A DNA stretch of 64,000 nucleotides. Source: Saprospiraceae bacterium (GTDB taxonomy: Bacteria; Bacteroidota; Bacteroidia; Chitinophagales; Saprospiraceae). The notes under the pieces were generated by a model. The model had not been told where the DNA came from. It saw only the letters and a program-made list of their open reading frames with translations, and did no database searches. Shown here in pieces: positions 9,186 to 17,863 of this stretch; position 1 is the stretch's first letter; the number at the start of each line of letters is the position of its first letter. Made by a program: the position numbers and the translations under genes. Where the stretch lies: positions 496,001 through 560,000 of the forward strand of contig JADJNF010000007.1 of NCBI GenBank assembly GCA_016714445.1, given 5' to 3'.

Positions 9186-10154
9186 TCAGAACAGTTTGCT
9201 AATGATTTGCTCTTCTGTAATACCTTCCGCCTCTGCTTTATAATTTCGCACTATACGATGACGCAAAACATAATTGGCTATGGCTTGTACATCTTCCTTG
9301 TCCGGAGAATATTTACCAGTAATGGCTGCATGACATTTAGCTCCTATGACAAGATATTGAGATGCCCTTGGTCCTGCTCCCCAGGAAATATAGTTGTTCA
9401 CATCTGTTGTTGCAAGAGACGTGTTAGGTCTGGTTTTGGACGCTAGTGAAACAGCATATTCAAGCACATTATCAGCAATAGGAATCTTCCTTACGATGGA
9501 CTGAAATCCTAGTATTTGATCTCCAGTCAATATATTTTTTAAAGTATATCTCTCATTGGAAGTTGTACTCTTTACCACCTGAACCTCTTCAGCGTAACTT
9601 GGATAGTCAAGAGGAATATTAAACATAAATCTATCCAACTGTGCCTCAGGTAGCGGATATGTACCTTCCTGCTCTATAGGGTTTTGGGTTGCTAAAACAA
9701 AAAATGGTTTGGGTAGCGCATGTCTTGTACCTGCCACAGTTACCGATCTCTCCTGCATGGCTTCAAGCAAAGCAGCCTGTGTTTTGGGTGGTGTACGATT
9801 TATTTCATCAGCCAACAAAATATTAGTAAATAATGGGCCTTTGTTAAATTTAAAATGCCTGTTTTCATCAAGAATTTCTGAACCGGTGATATCTGATGGC
9901 ATCAGGTCAGGCGTAAACTGAATTCTTTTAAAATCAAGATCCAGTACATCTGCTATCGTACTTACCAATAAAGTTTTTGCCAATCCCGGAACTCCCACCA
10001 GCAAACTATGACCATTACTGAATAATGAAATGATTACTGTTTTTACAACGTCATCCTGACCTACTATTACTTTTCCGATTTCAGATTTTAGTTCCTTAAA
10101 AGATCTTGCCATCGCATCTACTGCTTCCACATCCGATTGGTACACTTCGCTCAT
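9186..10154 (-). CDS. MoxR-family AAA+ ATPase
   Basis: A 322-residue MoxR-type AAA+ ATPase, a chaperone-like class that activates or assembles metalloenzymes and von Willebrand A-domain proteins. Walker A is GVPGLAKTLL (about residues 58-67), Walker B ILLADEINR followed by the family-typical TPPKTQAALLEAMQE, sensor 1 is in VLATQNPIEQEGTYPLPEAQLDRF, and the C-terminal lid contains GPRASQYL. These genes usually precede DUF58 and VWA genes. Here the next minus-strand gene is a DUF4197 lipoprotein, so the usual partners are missing or lie elsewhere. Confidence 0.9.
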   Translation of the reverse strand: MSEVYQSDVEAVDAMARSFKELKSEIGKVIVGQDDVVKTVIISLFSNGHSLLVGVPGLAKTLLVSTIADVLDLDFKRIQFTPDLMPSDITGSEILDENRHFKFNKGPLFTNILLADEINRTPPKTQAALLEAMQERSVTVAGTRHALPKPFFVLATQNPIEQEGTYPLPEAQLDRFMFNIPLDYPSYAEEVQVVKSTTSNERYTLKNILTGDQILGFQSIVRKIPIADNVLEYAVSLASKTRPNTSLATTDVNNYISWGAGPRASQYLVIGAKCHAAITGKYSPDKEDVQAIANYVLRHRIVRNYKAEAEGITEEQIISKLF

Positions 10155-10279
10155 TTTAGTTTATTATAAGGGGTAAAGTTAATAATTGTAACTCACAAAC
10201 GGTGATTAACATTATTTTGTTTGAAATATTTATAAAAATTTTAACGTACTGTGAACTATTCCAATCCAAATAATGTTAT

Positions 10280-10287
10280 TAATTTTG
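10280..10287 (+). promoter_or_regulatory. -7 box for the SPFH operon
   Basis: TAATTTTG matches TAnnTTTG and lies 42 nt upstream of the SPFH ATG. It is followed by two copies of GATATCAT (gatatcatattgatatcat), a possible operator-like direct repeat. Confidence 0.4.
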
Positions 10288-10329
10288 ATATCATATTGAT
10301 ATCATTTTAATTTAATAAAATCAAAATTT

Positions 10330-11190
10330 ATGAAAACAGAAAAAACAATTCAACCATCTTCGGGGTATTTCATGCTTGTAATAAGTTTGGGTCTACTTAT
10401 TTTTTCAGGGGTAAACTTTCCTTTTCAATGGCTTCCTATTTGGGTAAGTGTCATTGGCATCATCGTTAGTGTATTTATTTTGTCAGGTTTTATGGCAATA
10501 GAGCCCAACAGTGCCCGTGTGCTTACATTATTTGGTGATTATACGGGTACGGTTAAAACGTCGGGATTTTTTTGGGCAAATCCATTTTTTGCAAAAAGAA
10601 AAATATCCCAAAGAGCTCACAATCTCGAGACTACGCAGCTTAAAGTAAATGATAAACAGGGTAATCCTATCATGATTGCCGCAGTCGTGGTGTGGAAAGT
10701 GTCAGATACATTCAGAGCAGCATTTGATGTCGAAAATTATGAAAAATTTGTCGAAATACAAAGTGAGTCTGCCTTACGTAAAATGGCTATGGAATACTCA
10801 TATGATAATTTTGAGGATGAAACCGCCGAGATAACTTTAAGGTCCAGTTCGACAGAAATTAACGAAATGCTTGAAAATGAAATTTCTGAACGACTTTCCC
10901 TTGCCGGAATTGAAGTAATAGAAGCCAGAATAAGTCATTTGGCATATTCACAGGAAATTGCCAGTGCCATGCTTCAGAGACAACAAGCTTCAGCCGTAGT
11001 GGCTGCACGAAGCAAGATCGTAGAAGGTGCTGTGGGTATGGTAGAGATGGCTCTGGAAGCATTAAGTAAAAAGGAAATCGTTCATCTGGACGAAGAGCGG
11101 AAGGCAGCTATGGTGAGTAATCTTTTGGTCGTATTATGTTCGGACAAAGCAGCTTCTCCCGTAGTAAATACAGGTACTTTACATCAATAA
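10330..11190 (+). CDS. SPFH/Band 7 domain membrane protein
   Basis: A 286-residue stomatin/prohibitin-like protein. Two hydrophobic segments (about residues 16-32 and 36-55) anchor it. The band 7 domain follows, starting near MAIEPNSARVLTLFGDY and including VVVWKVSDTFRAAFDVENY. The C-terminal part (SAMLQRQQASAVVAARSKIVEGAV) is the usual helical oligomerisation region. Such proteins form membrane microdomain scaffolds. The 56-residue Arc-like gene 6 nt downstream is a recurrent partner of this SPFH subtype and is probably translated from the same mRNA. Confidence 0.88.
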   Translation: MKTEKTIQPSSGYFMLVISLGLLIFSGVNFPFQWLPIWVSVIGIIVSVFILSGFMAIEPNSARVLTLFGDYTGTVKTSGFFWANPFFAKRKISQRAHNLETTQLKVNDKQGNPIMIAAVVVWKVSDTFRAAFDVENYEKFVEIQSESALRKMAMEYSYDNFEDETAEITLRSSSTEINEMLENEISERLSLAGIEVIEARISHLAYSQEIASAMLQRQQASAVVAARSKIVEGAVGMVEMALEALSKKEIVHLDEERKAAMVSNLLVVLCSDKAASPVVNTGTLHQ

Positions 11191-11196
11191 ACCATC

Positions 11197-11367
11197 ATGA
11201 GCGAAAAAAAATCATTTGTCCTCCGTCTGAATGCCCAAACCTATGAAGCACTCGAAAAATGGGCATCTGATGAGTTTCGCAGTGTAAATGGTCAACTGGA
11301 ATGGATCATTGACAAAGCACTGAAGGATGCGAAACGAAGCAAAATGAGGGAAAAAAAAGATCAATAA
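11197..11367 (+). CDS. Arc-like ribbon-helix-helix small protein
   Basis: A 56-residue protein starting MSEKKSFVLRLNAQTYEALE, the beta-strand/helix pattern of Arc/MetJ ribbon-helix-helix DNA-binding proteins (FVLRL strand, then TYEALEKWASDEF and NGQLEWIIDKAL helices). The C-terminus is strongly basic (KDAKRSKMREKKDQ). It follows the SPFH gene by 6 nt, so it is very likely co-transcribed. A strong hairpin starts right after its stop codon. The pairing with SPFH genes is common in Bacteria, although the role is unclear: DNA binding, or an accessory of the membrane scaffold. Confidence 0.8.
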   Translation: MSEKKSFVLRLNAQTYEALEKWASDEFRSVNGQLEWIIDKALKDAKRSKMREKKDQ

Positions 11368-11414
11368 AAAAAGGAAGGTCGTCAAAAACATTTTTTGGCG
11401 ACCTTCCTTTTTTA
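11368..11414. terminator. Bidirectional terminator between SPFH operon and porV
   Basis: GGAAGGTCG (11373-11381) pairs with CGACCTTCC (11399-11407), flanked by A-run and T-run on either side. It starts directly after the Arc-like stop and ends just before the porV stop, so it serves both convergent transcripts. Confidence 0.85.
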
Positions 11415-11430
11415 TTCTTTAGTTAAAAAA

Positions 11431-12687
11431 TTATTCTCCGCTATCCCCTTGAAATACTGAAAAATCAAAAAGCAGAGAAAAACGTAAGGTATTGTCCAAT
11501 GGATTAGGAATCACTGAAGTCGGTATTAAATACGAAAGATTAATACCAAATACATTATATTTTATACCTGCACCGACTGTAAAGAATCTTCTGTTTCCCT
11601 TTTCAGAGCTTTCATAGTAATAACCTCCACGGAATGCAAACTGCTTATCATACCAATATTCTGCCCCAAAACTGATCGATATTTCTTTCATTTCTTCACG
11701 TAAGCCACCTTGTGCATCCCCAAATGAACCTAACATACCCGAAAAAAGAGACTTTTCACGATAGTCGGCTATATCGTTATCGTTTTTGTCGTAATCAGGA
11801 TTATCAGATAAAGTACCATCTGGATTTAAAATTTTCAAAGCAATCGGTGTTGGAATCATAAGTTTATTAAAATCCAAGGCGAAAGTTAGTGAATTATATT
11901 GGTCCAAATCCAGTCTCAATGCTGTACCAAGACCAAAATTTGCCGGAATAAAATCCTTTACCAGGTTATCTCTGGTATATGATATTTTTGATCCTATATT
12001 TGTCAAAGCCAAACCATAAGACCATTCCCCTTTGTACCCGCCAAGGTTAGTTTTGGTTCTGTAATTCAATCCAAAATCTGCCGCAAAAGCAGAAGCAGTA
12101 TTGATATCTACGCCCATGACATTTAAACCTGAAGCAAGATTTGAAAAAACGTATTTACCGGTAAGTGATGCAGATAATTTATCGCCTAGTTTTCTGGCAT
12201 ATGCTATGCTGAACTCTCCTTCTCTTGGTCTTCCCGTTCCTAATGAGCCGCCTTGATTATCAGTAAAATCAATATCTCCTAATGAGAAAAAACGTATTCC
12301 CCCGCCAATAGCCTGATTCTCATCCAGCTTGTAAAACCCAGACACATATAATAAAAAGATATCATCCAGATTAAGGTTGCGCAACCAAGGGGTATATGTA
12401 AAAGAAAATCCTGATTGATCCTCTGCAAATACCAGATTGGAAGCATTGAAGTGCATGGCATTGGCATCAGGGGTAAGGGCAAGACCTGCATCACCCATCG
12501 CTCCTGACCGTGCGTCAGGGGTAATTCTAAGAAAAGGAACAGCAGTAAGCAAAGTGTTGGATATACAATCCCCGTTATTGTCAACCACACATCCTTTTGG
12601 TGGAGAAAAAACCTGACCACTTAAAAGGACCGGAAAAACAAAGATTATACTAAGAAAAAGGTTTTTCATCATGTTATTCATACTCAT
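11431..12687 (-). CDS. porV: PorV, type IX secretion outer-membrane shuttle
   Basis: A 418-residue FadL-like beta-barrel that collects T9SS cargo at the translocon and passes it to the PorU sortase. The signal peptide lies near MKNLFLSIIFVFPVLLSGQ. Mature motifs typical of PorV/LptO include FLRITPDARSGAMGDAGLAL and the NASNLVF segment. The barrel contains many Gly/aromatic strands, and the last strand ends LRFSLLFDFSVF. Several ATGs lie within the first seven codons, so the exact start is uncertain by a few residues. It lies downstream of porU on the same strand, the arrangement known from Flavobacteriia. Two tandem -7 boxes lie just upstream of the gene. Confidence 0.92.
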   Translation of the reverse strand: MSMNNMMKNLFLSIIFVFPVLLSGQVFSPPKGCVVDNNGDCISNTLLTAVPFLRITPDARSGAMGDAGLALTPDANAMHFNASNLVFAEDQSGFSFTYTPWLRNLNLDDIFLLYVSGFYKLDENQAIGGGIRFFSLGDIDFTDNQGGSLGTGRPREGEFSIAYARKLGDKLSASLTGKYVFSNLASGLNVMGVDINTASAFAADFGLNYRTKTNLGGYKGEWSYGLALTNIGSKISYTRDNLVKDFIPANFGLGTALRLDLDQYNSLTFALDFNKLMIPTPIALKILNPDGTLSDNPDYDKNDNDIADYREKSLFSGMLGSFGDAQGGLREEMKEISISFGAEYWYDKQFAFRGGYYYESSEKGNRRFFTVGAGIKYNVFGINLSYLIPTSVIPNPLDNTLRFSLLFDFSVFQGDSGE

Positions 12688-12703
12688 TATTTAAAAATCG
12701 CTG

Positions 12704-12719
12704 CAAAATTACAAAATTA
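12704..12719 (-). promoter_or_regulatory. Tandem -7 boxes for porV
   Basis: The plus strand reads CAAAATTACAAAATTA, that is two abutting copies of TAATTTTG on the minus strand. Each matches TAnnTTTG. They give porV its own promoter between porU and porV. Confidence 0.45.
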
Positions 12720-12737
12720 TATTTGTTAATGTTTTAA

Positions 12738-15700
12738 TTAAAGCTTAATTAGTTTCTCGTATCCACTTTCTCTTGTCAGATTAAGTTCCTTGGAGTGCAC
12801 TCTTATTTTATAAAGATATATTCCTCTGGCAAGTCCTGATTCAAAATCGTCTCTTCCGTTCCAACCGATATCATTAACTCTAAAACCGGAAGAATATTTT
12901 GTCTGCCCTATACTTTTTATCAATTTACCCGTAATTGTATAAATATTGACCACTATTTCCAATTCTGTGTTTGCCAGATCGTGTTCAAACTGAAAAATAG
13001 TACTTGTAGTAAACGGATTTGGATAATTTAAAACATGTTTCAATTTGGCATCTTTATCTTCAGCTACCAAAAAATCTACTCTCCTTTCCGTAGAATTGCC
13101 GGATATGTCCCAGGCTTTGGCAACCAGAAAGTGGCTTCCTTTTTCAAGGTTATTTAAAGGAAAACGTACCTTCCCTTTGGTAAAATCATCTTTCTGAGCT
13201 TCATAAAAGTCATTTAGGATATAAATATTCTGATTATCCCCATCAAGAATTGCTGTAATATCCTGTCCCACAGCATTCCCTGTGACATTGATTCCAAAAT
13301 CATCTGAAAGTTGTAAGAGTAAAACCGGATCAGCATTTGTCATTCCACCGGAGACAAAGCTTTCATTATTCATGAAGATATCCATTTGCGGCCCCTGATC
13401 ATCTGAAACCAATTGACGTGATGTACCGCCTATGATAAAATTTGTAAAAACACCACCAGCATCTGTGGACTGTCCATCCGTAGCATAATAGGAAATCTTA
13501 CCATTTCCATAGGTGTAATTTATATTTTTGGGGACCCAAAAGCTAAAAGACCATCGTCCATCTTTGACAGTAGCTGCTCCTTTAAATATAATGTTTTTAT
13601 ACATGGTATATGTAAATTTGGGTGAGCCACTGTCATTGGAAAGCGTCTGAAGAGTAGATCTTTTGTCATAAATGGTCGGATATATAGTACCATTAAATCC
13701 TGAAATAATATCACCGTTTTCATTGCCTACAAAACCTTCGATGGTTACTTTTTCCAATGCATTTATAGTATCTGTTACCGATGTTGCATCTTTACCATTT
13801 ACTTTTGACGTATATATATTGTGTTTTGGCATAGCAATAGCCAAAGACGGATCACCCAAAAGGGCAAATTTTCTTGAATTAACTCTAAAAAACTCTCCCT
13901 GATATTTATTTTTACCTTCTGCCAGAATATAACCCAACGTCGGAGCCTTTCCATTTATCTTTTTATACATCAAATCATGCACACCATCTGTCAGTAATTT
14001 ATTTGAGTTGGTATATACAGCACGAGTAGTACTCATTAAAGCTATGGCACCACCTTTTGGATTTAGCATAGCATATTCTGCAGGAGAAACTACAGATGGA
14101 TCATCATACGCTGCAAATGAGCAGGTAGCAGTTACCATAACGGTAAGACTATTAATATTGGTCCAGGCCTGTATTTCAGGGACGGTAAGTATTCTTTCCT
14201 GTGCCCACCCAAGCGGTCCTCCATGACCCAGGTAAGTCAATGTGAGCTGACCTTTGAAAATGTTATCTTTTATAGATTTATTTGCCTCGGGATATCTGTT
14301 TTCGCCAGGTGTTGACACTTGGGTGAATGCATCTGCATACACTTTTTGTTGATTATACAACGGATGTCTGTTTTCATCCGATCTGGCTATTTCATCCATA
14401 TCCCGAAGGTGAGTGTTGCCGTCTTCATCATCCGCTACATATCCCGCTTTCAATCTCCAGTCACCATAAACTTCCGGTGAAACTTCATAATGTATAATTT
14501 TGTCTACAAATATTTTTGCTTCGTCCAGTGTCTTACAGGGCAATCTACCTACATATATATCCAGTCCTCCTACAAGATTTACACCTTCATCGGGACCCAA
14601 CAATCCGTAGAAGTCATCCGAAGGAAATCCATCAATAGGATCCAGAGATTCGTCAGTTTCATATACAGGAACAAAATTTTCAGCAGGAATTTCTTTAACC
14701 AACCCTTTGTAATCATAAGAGCCATCTCCAAAAAGCAATAAATATCTAAATTCAGGATTTCTTTGAAGCAGTAATTTTGCCATATCCCTGATGGCTCCGG
14801 GATCAGCTTTGCCTCCGCTGAATTCATTATACACTTCATTTGTTTCTGCTGCTATTACTTTCATACCGGTCACTTGCCTTCGATGGTCAGCAAGACGTAA
14901 AGCTTCAGATTTAAATGCTGGATGATACACAATGATCAGCTGCTCATTATTCATAGCATGCAGATTTTGATTTGGTATTTTCCCCAAAGCGACAGGCTCA
15001 AAAGCACCGCTCAGATTATTATGAGAAATAAATTCTGTTATTTGTCCATTTGGTTTAAATGTGATTTTATTTCCTACTACTGGCACTTCTACAGGCTCAA
15101 ACGGGTTAGTTATGTTCCAGACAACCTGATTTGAATAGTTTTTAAAATTAAACCCAACGACAGAAGCATTTTTTGCTGCCCTATTTCTAAAGGACATCTG
15201 AGATGAATTCAGTGTTAGCTCACGGTTGAAAACAATCTGAAGATAATCCAGCCATCCTTCAGAATCTGCAGACACGGCGGGGTATGATACCTTTACAACA
15301 GGATTCACATCAGAAATAAGAAAAGATTCTTTTATGGCAGATTTTCGGGCATATAGTGATTCAGCATTTAGGACATTGACGTTTGAAATACTTTTGGATA
15401 TATTTTTACTACCAATGCTTAATGTAACATTTGAAGTTACCCTGCTCCTTCCGGCAAAAATCATATCCACTTCCACCGGAACCAAAGGATTAAAATTTGA
15501 AAAGTCAAATCGGGAAGTATACACCTTCTCTCTTGTACTTCCGTTAAAAAAATCTCCATACCAATCTTTTCCTGTACCTTCTGTTCCTGTAAATGTCCCC
15601 AAAAGATTATATTTATCATCTTCCAGTCTCTGTAGCATATCGTAATAAGATAATTGTATCTCCGGCTGTTCCGAAACATTTGTACTCTTCCTAACCCTCA

Positions 15701-16565
15701 TTCCATCCTGATTATCTATTTTTAAGTACAAATAATTATTATTGTCATAAATATTTTTATCAAAAACGAAAGAATTACCGGATTCACTGTATTTCCAGAC
15801 ATCAGCACCCTCCGCATAAAAAAGAACATAGTCTCCGGCATCAAAATTTCCATCATTTTCTCCGGACACAAATATATTCAACTCTGCAAGATCATCTGTT
15901 CTATCCACATTATTTGCTTCAGGCACTCTCCCTCCTCTGGTTCCGTATACTTTTATTTTCTTAGGATTAATTTTTGAGACATCTATGCCGAGCTTCATCT
16001 CCAGAAACGTTCTATCGATCTTATATACTCCTGACTTCTCTACGCTTATTTTATAAATATCACCGGATGACAAAACAGAAGTGAAGGTACTCTCCGGATT
16101 TCTTAAGTTTGGTGTTACTAAATTTTCGGTAGTTACTTCTACTCTGTATCTCAATAATCTTTCTACTTTCTGATCAGATGTTATTCTTACCGGATTAACT
16201 GTTGTGATTAAATTTACCTGCCCTCTTATTTCAGAAATATCTGCACTAATAAGGAATTCCTTATTTAGGATGACAGATTTTATCTTTTCATTTACTTCCA
16301 CCATTTCAGTTTGTATTGGGACGATCCTTGCACTTACAATTCTTTTTCGGGCATATGATCTTACATCCTGAAATAAGTGCAGAGCCGGATGGACCGTACT
16401 TGGAATTCCGTATCTTTTAATGAACATTGATCCAGGAACTGAATCATCGGCATACCACGTCATTGAATATTCCATTACGTCTGTACTTTGGCTGTAAAGT
16501 GAAAAAGACAATAATGATGATAAATAAATAAAAGTAAAAAGAATGACAGATTTCAATTTTTTCAT
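12738..16565 (-). CDS. porU: PorU, type IX secretion system sortase (C25)
   Basis: A 1275-residue gingipain-like cysteine peptidase at the cell surface. It removes the C-terminal signal of T9SS cargo and links cargo to anionic LPS. An N-terminal signal (about residues 1-26) is followed by a ~200-residue region. The C25 catalytic domain spans roughly residues 545-910: catalytic His in YLGHGGPLGWAQ (about 780) and Cys in TATCSFAAYDDPS (about 817). The C-terminus holds an Ig-like part and a FlgD/T9SS-like end (LNYPNPFTTSTIFQFEHD, then GIYLYKIRV), as seen in PorU. It lies upstream of porV and divergent from porP/gldJ, matching known T9SS synteny. Confidence 0.95.
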   Translation of the reverse strand: MKKLKSVILFTFIYLSSLLSFSLYSQSTDVMEYSMTWYADDSVPGSMFIKRYGIPSTVHPALHLFQDVRSYARKRIVSARIVPIQTEMVEVNEKIKSVILNKEFLISADISEIRGQVNLITTVNPVRITSDQKVERLLRYRVEVTTENLVTPNLRNPESTFTSVLSSGDIYKISVEKSGVYKIDRTFLEMKLGIDVSKINPKKIKVYGTRGGRVPEANNVDRTDDLAELNIFVSGENDGNFDAGDYVLFYAEGADVWKYSESGNSFVFDKNIYDNNNYLYLKIDNQDGMRVRKSTNVSEQPEIQLSYYDMLQRLEDDKYNLLGTFTGTEGTGKDWYGDFFNGSTREKVYTSRFDFSNFNPLVPVEVDMIFAGRSRVTSNVTLSIGSKNISKSISNVNVLNAESLYARKSAIKESFLISDVNPVVKVSYPAVSADSEGWLDYLQIVFNRELTLNSSQMSFRNRAAKNASVVGFNFKNYSNQVVWNITNPFEPVEVPVVGNKITFKPNGQITEFISHNNLSGAFEPVALGKIPNQNLHAMNNEQLIIVYHPAFKSEALRLADHRRQVTGMKVIAAETNEVYNEFSGGKADPGAIRDMAKLLLQRNPEFRYLLLFGDGSYDYKGLVKEIPAENFVPVYETDESLDPIDGFPSDDFYGLLGPDEGVNLVGGLDIYVGRLPCKTLDEAKIFVDKIIHYEVSPEVYGDWRLKAGYVADDEDGNTHLRDMDEIARSDENRHPLYNQQKVYADAFTQVSTPGENRYPEANKSIKDNIFKGQLTLTYLGHGGPLGWAQERILTVPEIQAWTNINSLTVMVTATCSFAAYDDPSVVSPAEYAMLNPKGGAIALMSTTRAVYTNSNKLLTDGVHDLMYKKINGKAPTLGYILAEGKNKYQGEFFRVNSRKFALLGDPSLAIAMPKHNIYTSKVNGKDATSVTDTINALEKVTIEGFVGNENGDIISGFNGTIYPTIYDKRSTLQTLSNDSGSPKFTYTMYKNIIFKGAATVKDGRWSFSFWVPKNINYTYGNGKISYYATDGQSTDAGGVFTNFIIGGTSRQLVSDDQGPQMDIFMNNESFVSGGMTNADPVLLLQLSDDFGINVTGNAVGQDITAILDGDNQNIYILNDFYEAQKDDFTKGKVRFPLNNLEKGSHFLVAKAWDISGNSTERRVDFLVAEDKDAKLKHVLNYPNPFTTSTIFQFEHDLANTELEIVVNIYTITGKLIKSIGQTKYSSGFRVNDIGWNGRDDFESGLARGIYLYKIRVHSKELNLTRESGYEKLIKL

Positions 16566-16696
16566 ACCAGGGACTTATTTAAATAAATACATTCAAAATC
16601 AAAATAAAGTTGAAATAAGCTAAATTAATGTTAAAATCGTTCTCGTTTTGGTTTAAAACGTCCATCTTTGTCGTTGTATTGTTCACACAAATGTTA

Positions 16697-17755
16697 ATGA
16701 ACCTGAAAAAATCAAATATTTATTTTTTTTTAGAATTATCAAATAAGTATTGGTCGTGCCTGTTTGTTATTTTGTTTTATTCAATCCGTATAATTGCTCA
16801 AGATCCTGTATACAGTCAGTTTTATAATGCACATCTCCAACTCAATGCTGCCCTTGCCGGAAATACTATTAGTCCCTTAATCCAACTAAACTATAGAAAT
16901 CAATGGCCTGCTTTGGGAAATATTTATTCTACTTACTCAATTTCTTATGACCAGTATATTTCAAAAATAAAAAGTGGGATCGGTTTTGTTTTGCTTACGG
17001 ACAATGCCGGCGATGGCACATTGCGAACCACTGGTTTGACAGGATTTTATAGTTACAGGCTAAAAATGAATAAGGATACATATATAAAAGGAGGTATCGA
17101 AGCTGGTTTTGTTAATCTTGGGCTAGACTTGAGTAAACTACAATTTGGAGATGCTATCGATCCTGCATTGGGACCTATATCTCCAGGTGGAACTCCTTTT
17201 CCAAGTCAGGAAACATTTCAGGAAGCAGCATCAAAAAATTATTTAAATATAGGCGCCGGAATTGTATTGTACAATCCCAAATATTATATTGGATTAGGCT
17301 TGAAAAATCTAAATACACCTGACATTTCTTTTTTGGGCAATAAAAACAGCGGAGATAATTCTTCATTATCTCTTCCAATAAGATTTTCTTTACATGGTGG
17401 AACACAAATTTTGATCAGAAGAGGCAATAAAAATACAGACCCTACGTTTTTATCTCCAAATGTAATGTTTCTGAGACAGTCAGGATACAATCAATTGAAT
17501 GTTGGGGCATATCTTTCTGTAGATAAAATCCAAGGTGGATTGTGGTACAGGCACTCGTTATTTAATGGAGACGCAATTATTACGTCATTTGGGGTCAAAA
17601 AGGATTTTTTTAAAATTACATATAGTTTTGACCTTACGATGTCACAATTAAGTATCAAACAGGGAGGTAGTCATGAGATAGGAATAGTTTTAAATTTTGA
17701 TCATCTCTATCCAAAAAAACAGGATTACAATGATTGTTTTGCCATTTTCAGATGA
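16697..17755 (+). CDS. PorP/SprF family type IX secretion membrane protein
   Basis: An outer-membrane barrel of about 352 residues. PorP/SprF proteins associate with the T9SS or with individual large cargo such as SprB-like adhesins. The diagnostic start of the mature part is QDPVYSQFYNAHLQLNAALAG, and the barrel has the expected NYRNQWPAL, GIGFVLLTDNAGDGTL and YYIGLGLKNLN blocks. I place the start at the ATG at 16697. An ATG at 16628 would add a second hydrophobic segment, and a CATCTTTG near-consensus -7 box lies between them. It sits between porU (divergent) and gldJ and has no adjacent SprB-like cargo gene. Confidence 0.85.
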   Translation: MNLKKSNIYFFLELSNKYWSCLFVILFYSIRIIAQDPVYSQFYNAHLQLNAALAGNTISPLIQLNYRNQWPALGNIYSTYSISYDQYISKIKSGIGFVLLTDNAGDGTLRTTGLTGFYSYRLKMNKDTYIKGGIEAGFVNLGLDLSKLQFGDAIDPALGPISPGGTPFPSQETFQEAASKNYLNIGAGIVLYNPKYYIGLGLKNLNTPDISFLGNKNSGDNSSLSLPIRFSLHGGTQILIRRGNKNTDPTFLSPNVMFLRQSGYNQLNVGAYLSVDKIQGGLWYRHSLFNGDAIITSFGVKKDFFKITYSFDLTMSQLSIKQGGSHEIGIVLNFDHLYPKKQDYNDCFAIFR

Positions 17756-17802
17756 TTACAGGATTATTATTTTGCTAAAGTTTATTTTTTTTAAAAATTT
17801 AA

Positions 17803-17832
17803 TTTGCGTTTTTTAAAAAAACCATATATTTG
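17803..17832 (+). promoter_or_regulatory. Promoter for gldJ (-33 TTTG, -7 TATATTTG)
   Basis: TTTG (17803-17806) and TATATTTG (17825-17832) are 18 nt apart, close to the Bacteroidota TTTG-N19-TAnnTTTG consensus. The -7 box ends 31 nt before the gldJ ATG. It is one of the better-formed promoters in the window. Confidence 0.65.
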
Positions 17833-17863
17833 GGCGCTAAATTAGAAAATAGAATATCAGTCA

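Noticed and set aside
12279..12620. 113-residue minus-strand open frame inside porV
   Set aside because: It is in another frame of a well-supported gene, with no independent start signal.
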